Source: Amoebidium appalachense (Eukaryota; Ichthyosporea). Taken from it: a stretch of 64,000 nucleotides of DNA. The translations under genes and the position numbers were made by a program. Under the pieces are notes generated by a model. The model did no database searches. It was not told the origin of the DNA and saw only the letters and a list, made by a program, of their open reading frames with translations. Below are positions 34,729 through 64,000 of the stretch, one piece after another (the stretch's first letter is position 1; the number at the start of each line of letters is the position of its first letter). Where the stretch lies: positions 2,480,001 to 2,544,000 of the forward strand of contig CAVNZM010000015.1 in NCBI GenBank assembly GCA_963693365.1, given 5' to 3'.

Positions 34729-35129
34729 TTGATTCTTGTTCTCTGTTTCCAAAGTCTACACAGTATACACGGCAGGTGTCGTGGCTGCACCCTGCTTGCA
34801 CACAGCCTGGCCGCTGACATTGCCACTTCATGATCCACTGCTCTCCCCCTAATCACAAAAGGCCCAACACAATGCAGCGAGCACACACGGGCCTCCCCTC
34901 ATCCCTGATCTGCTACGCTTACAAGAGCACATACATACCCACGGCGCGCACATGCACACACACCCCTACAGGCCGGACATGTTGCACACACTTGCAAGCT
35001 GCCCCTGGAGGGGAAGGAAAGGCATGCAGCAGCATCACACGATGGCACGTTAGGCAGTATTGATTGCAGTGCTGCTTCACAGGCCGTGATGTGTGTTCCT
35101 TTCATAGTTTTCATCCATAATCACTCTGA

Positions 35130-36716
35130 TTGACACACGGCCCTGCCTGCCCTGCCCCCCCGCCCCCCCCCCCCCCCCCCCCCCCCTTTACTAAGTGTCG
35201 CCCCTTCCTGCCATATGCACAACACGCACCCAACACACACACCGTACCACAAGCTTCTGTGCTTCTACTGCGTCGCTTCCAAAAACGTTTCGTAGTCACC
35301 ACAATGGATAAAGCTAGCAACACGTTCGTGATCGTCTGCAAAAAACACTACGTTAGCAGCAATACAGCCGAACTGCATGCACCTGCCGCAACATACACCG
35401 TCTGCAACACTGCACCAAAAGACATTGTTGCACAACACCTTGCATTTCTCAAAACACATGACATAAAAGGCACACCAGGACGTCGCACTGCACGCTTGCC
35501 CACATTTCAGGCCATAGTTAAAATGCACAAAACACCACCCACCTTCCGTTTCATTGCCAACTCCTCTGCCACATCACTTGAACCTCTCTCCCGCCTTCTC
35601 ACTAGTGTGTTTAAGTTCGTCTCCCCTGATGTCGAACGTATGTGGTGTGATGTTGTCAAACCCCACCTGCCACACAACACTAGCTCTTGGATTCTCACGG
35701 ATAGCACCGCACTCACACACACAATCAACGCCCTTAACCGTACCACACGCCAACACGAAAATACGCCCGTGTCTGTGTTTGATTTTTCCACACTCTACAC
35801 CAAGATTGACTTGCATGATTTGAAAGCTCGCCTCACTACACTGATTGACGCAATATTTGTCAAAAAATGCACGGACGCTCGCAAACCACACATGTTTATT
35901 AAGAAAACCGGCTCCACGTTGTCCTGGGTGGATCGTGTAGATGATGATTCCCAGGATGATTCCTTTGAGCCTAAAGAACACTCTCTACATCTCTCTAAGG
36001 CACAGCTTGTGGATTTTCTATGTTTCCTCGTAGATAACATATATGTTGTGTTTGGCGATACCCTCTACAAACAGGACATTGGTATCCCCATGGGTACAAA
36101 CTGTGCTGTTTTCTTGGCTAATTTCTATCTCTTTACTTATGAGTTGGATTTTGTTCGCAAGCTTATTGCACACGAACGCATTGATGTCTTGGTAGATTTT
36201 CAGTTTACTCGCCGCTACATAGATGATTTGATCTCCCTTCATAATCCTCGCATTCTCTCCCACCTCTATTTAGAAGATTGTGATTTCGGTCTATATCCCA
36301 AGACCAGCCTTCAACTCAACCCTGCCGGTTCCTCCCCCTCTGTCCCCTACCTCGACTTGCATATCACCTGCACTAATCACGGCATTCACACAACCATCTA
36401 CAACAAGCTCGACACACCCACGTTCAATACACTAGACATCGTTCGTTTCCCACATCACGACTCATTCATCTCCCGCACTGCAAAATACGGCATCATGACA
36501 AGTCAAATGCATAGCTACCAGCGCAAATGCTCCACACTTGCTGCATTCACCACATGCACTGCACGACTTGCTAAAACATTGCTTAACAAAGGCTACTCGT
36601 TTAGACTCTTGCACCACAAAATGCACAGCTTTCTCGCCACACACCCGCACATATACCGTGGCGTTCACTCCTCTCACATACTCTCCATCATCACTAAAAA
36701 GATCAACACTCCCTAG
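35130..36716 (+). mobile_element. Reverse transcriptase ORF of a non-LTR or Penelope-like retroelement
   Basis: A single uninterrupted frame ending at 36716. The first 30 codons translate a C run and are unlikely to be real; a better start is the Met at 35304 (MDKASNTFVIVCKKHY). Reverse transcriptase blocks in order: FDFSTLYTKIDLHDLK (motif A, catalytic Asp), QDIGIPMGTNCAVFLANFYL (motif B), TRRYIDDLISL (motif C, YxDD) and PYLDLHITC. The YxDD, GIPMGTNC and FDFSTLYTKI wording is that of a reverse transcriptase group widespread in invertebrate genomes and related to Penelope-like enzymes. No endonuclease (GIY-YIG or APE) is visible in the frame. Codon use is AT-richer than in the host genes. The intact frame suggests recent arrival. 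The exact clade is not settled. Confidence 0.9.
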
Positions 36717-36736
36717 TCCCCCACTCTATCCCGGTT

Positions 36737-37912
<1,176 letters not shown>

Positions 37913-37972
37913 GCGCCTGTTGTTTTGCTTGTCATTGTTGTTCTGGTTGATTACCTGTAATCTTCCCTTATT

Positions 37973-38007
<35 letters not shown>

Positions 38008-38560
38008 TGTGCGGGGTTGCACATACCGGTGTCTACTTTTCTTCTTACTGTTTTTCTCTCCACACACTTCATCTGTCCACTTCTGCATACCCCCTTTCAT
38101 AGCTATAGACACACTTCACACATTGCGTTACGCGCACGCATGCACACACCGCTCTGTTGGCGACAGCTCCCTTGGAACCCATGCGGCATGTTACCCGCCG
38201 GCGTAACATAACTCGGACTATCGGTTTGGCTTTTTTCAAGCCCAAAGCAATGGGTGATACCATATTTCCGGCTGACATCCGGGGGCATAGCTTTCCGTTC
38301 GAAGACGATAAAGTTCCGCCCTAGTAAGCGTGTTACTACCCTGCGGCGTGGGTCAAATCTCATATTTTCCCCTCTGATTACGAATTCTGTGGCCTTCGGG
38401 ACTTAATTCTTTTCAGCTGGTGTAGTATGTTAGCCAGGGAAGTATCGACTTAGGTATCGACGGGGGAGCTTCCTAGAAGCCCCGTCTCCTGAGTTCCTAT
38501 CTATATTTTTCTTGCTTCTGCTTACTGCTGCAACTTTAACCCCCGGCCTTTCCCACTGCC
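37913..38560. other. Unassigned sequence between the hairpin blocks and repeat copy A
   Basis: Ordinary-complexity DNA with a short GT repeat at 37975-38002. A minus-strand frame at 38363-38103 (86 codons) has balanced composition but is not recognised. If the reverse transcriptase element extends to copy A, this would be its untranslated 3' region. Confidence 0.4.
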
Positions 38561-38847
38561 CTTGCCTGCATAAGCAACCCTGCTCGTCTCTGATCAAGAC
38601 GGGTGACCTACTCATGTTCAAGTGAAACAGTATCTGAGTTGGGTTTCGTTAACGAGGGGAATAGGTCGAAACTCGGGTACTGTGGATGACGTGGGCCCCC
38701 CCTGAGGATGGGCTCTGCTTATTATGCATACTCTTTATGTATGGCTTGCATTCTGCATCGTGTTATCCGTTTGTTCTTGTGTACTTCGTACTTTTTGACG
38801 CATTCAAACACCCCCCCCCCCCCCCCCCCCCCCCTCCCCCCCCCCCT
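38561..38847 (+). repeat. Poly-C-tailed interspersed repeat, copy A (long)
   Basis: Starts CTTGCCTGCATAAGCAACCC, continues CTCGTCTCTGATCAAGACGG, AGGTCGAAACTCGGG, CCCTGAGGATGGGCTCTGCT, TTGCATTCTGCATCGTGTTA, GTGTACTTCGTAC and GCATTCAAAC, then a C run of about 45. Copies B, C, D and E share the same blocks in the same order. GGTCGAAACTC resembles a Pol III B box. It lies 1.85 kb behind the reverse transcriptase ORF on the same strand. Confidence 0.85.
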
Positions 38848-40215
38848 CGTTTGGGTACTTCATCTAAAAAAGAATCTTGATTCAAACCCCCGACACACAC
38901 CCCTCAGCCCTAATAGGAGTAGGTGTTGCTCTTGATAATCTTTGCATACACAAGCAGTCTGCAATTGGTGGCGGCTTGTGTCGTATTGAGCGCACACAGC
39001 CACAGCATTTTGTCGTGGTTGGACGTTAGCATTAGAGTGAAAGCACTGAAGGGTAGCAGGGCACTATGTACATACTCGGCTAAATTTTTTCATGAGCCAC
39101 ACGAACCACAGTCATGCAAGACATATATAATGTTAGGCACATTATATAGGAACACTCCGACGGCTGAAAATGAGTGTCTTTTCATATCTTCGAATTGATG
39201 TGCACGTCTGGTGACCGATGTGATGTTGGGCCGTGCAGCTGCCGTGCACGACGCGCATGCGCATGAATGTGCAACATGCACATGTGGACACATCGGTGCA
39301 CATGTCATGCATAGTGTGGCGCGCACTAGGTATACATGAATGGTTGTGGCCGCAGCCCTGGCCGCCCTCGTTCCAGGTTCTGTCTAGTCTCGAGGGTCTC
39401 GACCGTCGCGGCCTGCGAGGTAGGGCCAAGTCTTCACACCTTGTGACTTGTCTTCTTCTGGCGAGTCGTGCCCAAGCCCAGCTGCCCAAACGTTTTTGGA
39501 CCCAAATGGACTCAAAGTCGCATGATATGCAGCAAATCAAATCAGATACTTTTGCAGTATGAGCATCTGATTGGTTTGCAAACCTAACAACACACAATCG
39601 GCGTCTACTCAAGACAACTTGCTATCGCCGCCCAGAACGGTTACACAACCCATAGGCCATGGCACAGAGCGGCCATGTACAGTGTACGAAAAGCGCATGC
39701 GTAACCCCATGGTACGACCTAAACGCTGTTTAGTTCCTAGGATTCTAACCTATCTCGTTGCCAAGACAACACTCGGGGTCACCGGTCAGCCCCAATTGCA
39801 CATCTTCTCCCTCGTATTGCCAGCCAACTTGCATCCAACTGGCTTCGTAGCAGAGTGTCCCCCCGAACACACCAATTGGGCACATGGCCCATGGTATCTG
39901 TGCACCGGCAACTGCACAGCCAAGCAGAACTAGCGTTGCCAAACCACCATCCCAGTAAACCTGGCGCCAAGAAGGCAGCTCAGCAGAGCCAGCACAACTG
40001 GGCAGCCCAGATCTAGAGCCAACCAAGCACTCACCCACTCACACCTGGAGCCAACCAAGCAGCCAAGCAGATCCTAAGCCAACTCTCAGGCTTGTGCGTG
40101 CCGAGGGCACATTGTGGCGGCCGTTGCAGCCACCGCCCTGGCTATTACACCTTTTCGCCAGAGGCTGCACATAGAAAACGAGGTGGTGTGCAGCCCCACA
40201 GGGGCATAGGGCCAC
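38848..40215. other. Spacer upstream of COG7
   Basis: Ordinary-complexity sequence with no recognised gene. The plus frame at 39571-39933 (120 codons) is not similar to anything I know and was not called. The last few hundred bases (39950-40215) are GC-rich and should contain the COG7 promoter and 5' UTR. Confidence 0.5.
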
Positions 40216-52347
<12,132 letters not shown>

Positions 52348-52429
52348 CTTTGCGCCACTTGGGTTAAAAAAAAGTTCACGTAGCCCCATTGGGGTTAAAA
52401 AAGTTACTGCAATGCAGTGCCGTGGGGGG

Positions 52430-60474
<8,045 letters not shown>

Positions 60475-61105
60475 TCATGATACAGCTCTGCAGCATAACT
60501 GCATGCTTAGAGGCTCATCAATAACCCAGACATTTTCGCACCTGTCGATACCCCGGGTAGTCTTACACCAGCCAACAAATTGGTCTAGCACCCGATCATA
60601 ATGACGGATGATAGCTGATTGTCTGCCGATGTTCAATACCCGCGCCACCCTGGGACTCGGAATGATTGCGCGTGACGGTTCATCTGCGGGGTTATGTGTT
60701 AAGGCACCCACACCCAGGATGGACGCACTGCTGCTGCGCACAGGAGAGCTGCCACTCTCCTGCAGAGGTGGTTCAGGCGCCGAGAACTTAATTGATCTCC
60801 CCTTGGCCACAGCATACACCAAATGTGTTGTCAATCAGATGTGCGACCCGTGTGGGGTGATTAGGTGGAGCTCGTACAAAACGACGAAGTGACAAAAGCA
60901 ACGCGTGTCCCTCTAAAATGGTGATGTGATCTGTGTGCTGCCACCGTGCGGAAATGGGATGGTGCCTCTGCAAGCCATCCACTATATCCAACAAGCTAGC
61001 GGCGCATGCGGGGGGGTCCGGCTCGAGTGACTGGGGAACGGAGGTGGGCTCTTCAATTTCATTTGCAACATAATAAACATCGCTGCACTCGACCCATGAC
61101 GACAT
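60475..61105 (-). pseudogene. Decayed DIRS-like retroelement fragment (RNase H region)
   Basis: Two overlapping minus-strand frames, joined by a frameshift near 60830, look like the RNase H region of a DIRS/tyrosine-recombinase retroelement. Blocks in order: ILEGHALLLSLRR (acidic Glu), HLIDNT (catalytic Asp), VYAVAKGRSIK and LTHNPADEPSR, the last being the hallmark end of this RNase H type. The following stretch (ARVLNIGRQSAIIRHYDRVL then FVGWCK) resembles the start of a tyrosine recombinase core-binding domain. No reverse transcriptase block is seen upstream. Truncated at both ends and frameshifted, so not functional. The clade is an inference from short motifs. Confidence 0.55.
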
Positions 61106-61127
61106 TTAACGAGGGTCGCCGGCGTTC

Positions 61128-61415
61128 GTGTCGTGCCCGTCGGGGGAAAGAAAGGCATGCCCACCGGGTTTCGAGATGGACTTGGACAGCGCCAATAACA
61201 TCGGTTGCTCAACCGTGACATTCAATTTGATGGTCGACAGCGACAAGAGGGTCTTTGCAAATGTGCCCGTGCTGGTGCTGGACCCCCAGGGCAACGTCGT
61301 GACACCCCCATCACAGATGCTAACGGCGAGTTCACCATCAACGGGCCCCCAACCAAGTATGTGGTAGTCCCCAATCTGCCCACCAACCGCCTAGGCCCAG
61401 CCCGGACTACCGCTT
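61128..61415 (+). pseudogene. Frameshifted fragment of a secreted protein with a Cna-B/regulatory-like beta domain
   Basis: The frame from 61128 carries ACPPGFEMDLDSANNIGCST and VPVLVLDPQGNVV. After a C run near 61305 the second frame continues ITDANGEFTINGPPTKYVVV. TDANGEFTI.G followed by Y-V-V is typical of carboxypeptidase-regulatory or Cna-B/SdrD-type beta sandwiches, and CPPGFE resembles extracellular Cys-rich modules. One extra or missing base in the C run would join the frames, so this could also be a sequencing error or an exon pair. A CA repeat follows directly. No start or stop is assigned. Confidence 0.4.
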
Positions 61416-61439
61416 CGACGTGCCCCTGCTTCGACGTGC

Positions 61440-61440
<1 letters not shown>

Positions 61441-61480
<40 letters not shown>

Positions 61481-61531
61481 AGAGAGAGACACACACACAC
61501 ACACAGACACACACACACACACACAGACACA

Positions 61532-61582
<51 letters not shown>

Positions 61583-61655
61583 CCGCCCACGCACCCGCCC
61601 ACCCGCCCGCCCACCCGCCAACCCACCCACCCACCCACCTACCCACACGACCAGC
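61441..61655. repeat. (CA)n/(GA)n/(CCCA)n compound microsatellite
   Basis: CA repeats with a short GA block (61479-61488) and GCAC units, then CCCGCCCACC-type tetranucleotides to about 61645. Confidence 0.93.
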
Positions 61656-62164
61656 GGACCTGGGCGCATGGCTAGTCCCCAACGTACATGCAAGCTGACC
61701 AAGTCGGAACCAACACTGGTTCACTTGGTGATATCCAGCTGAAGGTTAAAGGCACACATTTCTTCGGGCAGCACGTACGTCGAACAGGCTGCACGACACA
61801 CAGCTTTAATATATTCATACTTGTTCCTCTAAATTTCAACAACCAGCTTGGCACCATCACTCCTCAACATATGTGTATGTGTTCTTTATACATCTCAAAC
61901 AGTGCATGACCGTCATAAATAGCTACCTGCAAGCAAACATTCTTGTCTCAAACTGACTTAGGCGGAAAAGTGTGCGCAAACAGCCTACGCATGCTGCGCA
62001 GTCTAATAATGATATTTTAAAACATAGAAGCGCAATGCACCACACACCATTACCCATCATTTTTGTGCATGCTTAAAGTTGTTCGTTGCGTGCTGGCTTG
62101 GAGAGAGTGACCATCTGAACCATCAACGCGCAATGCACCACACACACCATAGCATATGTGGCAT
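61656..62164. other. Spacer downstream of the PKA gene
   Basis: About 500 nt of ordinary-complexity sequence with no recognised gene. CGCAATGCACCACACACCAT occurs near 62031 and again near 62129 as a short direct repeat just past the PKA stop codon. No AATAAA was noted at the expected distance. Confidence 0.5.
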
Positions 62165-62922
62165 CTAGAAGTTCTTGAAAGTTTCCTCGTAGGGATCACG
62201 GTAACCATCGCCACACCACACCACGGGCTCTTCGTCATAGCGGTCAAAGTTGCTGGCATCACCCGGCCCTGTGGTCTTAGGGATGTAGGGGGAGGGCACC
62301 TTCATGGCATACAGCGCATCCCAGTCCACACCCTATTAAAACCCCCCAGTGAGTAAACGTCTGCTTTGTTATGTTAAAGAAGGTTTCTTTTGGGGATCCG
62401 GTTTGGGATGAAAGCGATTTAGGCTTTATGATTGGCGAGATGCAGTGCATGCATTTTAGCCTGACCCGAAAGAGGAATATAAATCGGCCAGAAAGGAACC
62501 CCTTTTACGTACGCACAAGGTTGTGTGTGCGTGCTTCTAAGGGCTTCATACAGTATTGGACTTGGAGTGATTTTGAGTTGCAAGGTGTGTGCTGTGCGTG
62601 CCTGTAGCTGCTCTGTGTTCCGTGTTTGTCAAGGTGTGTGGGTATAAAGATGCGCCACTGAGACATTAAACTGTGCCATTGTAGACCTTAAGAGGAATTT
62701 CTGCAGGTCCATGTGTGTGTGCACGTGTGCTTGCTTGAATGTGTGTGTGTGCACGGGTGCAATGATGTGTGTGTGTGTGCATGCATGGGTGCTATGGTGT
62801 GTGTCTGTGTGCGTGTCGTGTGAGCTTGTTTGAACATTCGTGTGTGTGTCTTCGTGTCATGTTTGTTTGTGTAGGTGTGCCTGTAAACGAATCCAAGTCG
62901 ATCTCGGTCATCTTTACCCCCC

Positions 62923-62956
<34 letters not shown>

Positions 62957-63157
62957 CCCTTTCCCCGGATCTCCCCTACAACCACCACCCCGCCACTGCC
63001 ACCTACACCTCATAAGCGCATGCCTCGGTGTGTGTATGCGTGAGTGTGCAGGTGCTTGGTATGTGCAGTTCCTGTCCATGTCCGCGTGTGCGCATTTGTG
63101 GTGCTGTATGTGTGTGCAGCAGGATGTGTGTGTGCGTGTGGGAAGGAACACTAGGGA

Positions 63158-63252
<95 letters not shown>

Positions 63253-63276
63253 GGGCGTGCGTGTCTGTTGTCTGTC

Positions 63277-63343
<67 letters not shown>

Positions 63344-63517
63344 GTGCGCACCTGTGCATGTGTGCATGTATGTGTGTGTGCTCGTGTGTTTGGGGAAACA
63401 AAGGCAACCAATGCGCACCTTGAAGTACGGGTGGTCCTTTATCTCCCGTGCGCCCCCCTTCATGTTGCCCAGCCTCTTAGTCAGATCACTGGTGAGGAAC
63501 TGAGAGATGATGTGTTT
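62165..63517 (-). CDS. cAMP-dependent protein kinase catalytic subunit, C-terminal exons (partial)
   Basis: AGC-family Ser/Thr kinase released from its regulatory subunit by cAMP. Only the last two exons are in the window. Exon 63419-63517 encodes [20 protein letters not shown] then IKDHPYF, the end of the kinase C-lobe. Exon 62165-62332 encodes [33 protein letters not shown] and a C-terminal ETFKNF. These match the PKA tail ([21 protein letters not shown]... ending EF.EF), including the terminal F-x-x-F that docks on the N-lobe and, in many AGC kinases, binds PDK1. The splice is in phase. The catalytic core lies beyond 64000. PRKX-type kinases have a similar tail and are not excluded. Confidence 0.86.
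63161..63338. repeat. (GT)n arrays in the last PKA intron
   Basis: GT repeats at about 63161-63250 and 63281-63338, separated by GTGTCTGTTGTCTGTCTGTC. On the gene's sense strand these are CA repeats. The intron's other end has a C run and A run near 62919-62953. Confidence 0.96.
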
Positions 63518-64000
63518 CTGTAGCCCCCCAGTCAGCAATGTGCCCCACCCGACCAGCCCACTATTAAGGTCTATGTCTGTCTTATCTCGATGTGAACGGC
63601 ATACTGCAAAAGTCAAAAGCTGACGTCGTTAGTGGCTCACGGCCGGTCATGCTGCTAAAATGGAGCGCACTGATTGGTTTCTACCAGATATGGGATGCCC
63701 ATTAATGGAAATTCGACGCATAAGGAGAACTGCATGCATGCCATGGAGAAATGTCGACATATTCCGTTCAACCAACCGCCGCTTCTCCCATTTTAGCAGC
63801 TGGGGGCGGCGAGCACCACCCATGATCCACATTGCTTAAATGACTCTGACCAATCAGCACACGTTTTCATTTTGTGCTATTTCGCCGAGACTGGCCTATG
63901 CCGACATCCGACGAAGCCTGTCCCACCCCCCCCTCCCCCCCCCTCCCCCCCCCCCCCCCCCCCAGGGGCCATTTTCGCGCCGTTTCCTGGGCACCCAAAA
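63518..64000. other. PKA intron or flank at the right edge, with a 13-bp inverted repeat
   Basis: No kinase exon was found here. GCTGCTAAAATGG (63651-63663) is repeated in exact inverse as CCATTTTAGCAGC (63788-63800), with 124 nt between. A CRE-like TGACGTCG lies near 63621 and two CCAAT-type sites near 63675 and 63851. The inverted repeat may be the terminal repeats of a small non-autonomous element or part of a promoter. The last 60 nt are C runs. Confidence 0.45.

Noticed and set aside
38870-38895. Minus-strand GGGGGTTTGAATCAAG as a tRNA T-arm
   Set aside because: There is no A box or cloverleaf on that strand, and it lies right behind the C tail of repeat copy A.
39571-39933. 120-codon plus-strand frame upstream of COG7
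   Set aside because: No recognisable domain or homologue and no supporting splice or start context; likely a chance frame.

Overview
This is a eukaryotic nuclear window from an intron-rich, GC-leaning genome packed with simple-sequence DNA. (CA)n/(GT)n, (CT)n and long C or G runs fill most introns and spacers. The gene set points to an animal or a close unicellular relative of animals (Holozoa), but no species can be named from sequence alone. The main pointers are a two-LIM homeodomain factor, a p38-type MAPKAP kinase with its docking tail, MED23, COG7 and a ferrochelatase with the animal-type C-terminal [2Fe-2S] cysteines. True exons are short (about 45-400 nt). Introns often end with CTGAC or CTGAT placed very close to the acceptor AG, and this signal plus protein homology was used to build the gene models.

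Layout. 1-3513 (-): 5' half of a Mediator subunit MED23 gene, running off the left edge. 3995-6807 (+): tubulin cofactor TBCE. 7247-8978 (-): RAD52. 10480-14112 (+): MAPKAPK2-like kinase. 14131-18563 (-): AN1 zinc-finger protein ZFAND1. 21887-24342 (-): LIM-homeodomain factor. 24.3-30.1 kb: spacer with no recognised gene. 30110-34695 (+): SEC61 alpha. 35130-36716 (+): reverse transcriptase ORF of a retroelement, followed by low-complexity DNA and a dispersed repeat. 40216-52347 (+): Golgi tether subunit COG7 in 22 exons. 52430-58908 (-): ferrochelatase in 13 exons. 59.4-61.4 kb: (CT)n arrays, a decayed DIRS-like retroelement piece and a broken gene fragment. 62165-63517 (-): the last two exons of a PKA catalytic subunit gene that enters from the right edge.

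The genes are unrelated housekeeping and regulatory genes, not an operon or pathway cluster. Packing is tight at 3' ends: the stop codons of MAPKAPK and ZFAND1 are 18 nt apart and those of COG7 and FECH 82 nt apart. MED23 and TBCE share a divergent upstream region of 481 nt. Exon models for MAPKAPK (370 aa), TBCE (501 aa), RAD52 (301 aa), COG7 (763 aa), FECH (393 aa) and SEC61A (471 aa) each sum to a whole number of codons.

The most unusual signals are (1) a family of interspersed repeats in one orientation that end in poly-C, possibly 3' ends of the local retroelement; (2) two introns in which the adjacent exon/intron junction itself has been copied, in FECH into a 42-bp array of about 12 decoy splice sites; (3) a compact CTGAC-AG 3' splice signal across all genes; and (4) two genes whose start codon lies at or across a splice junction.
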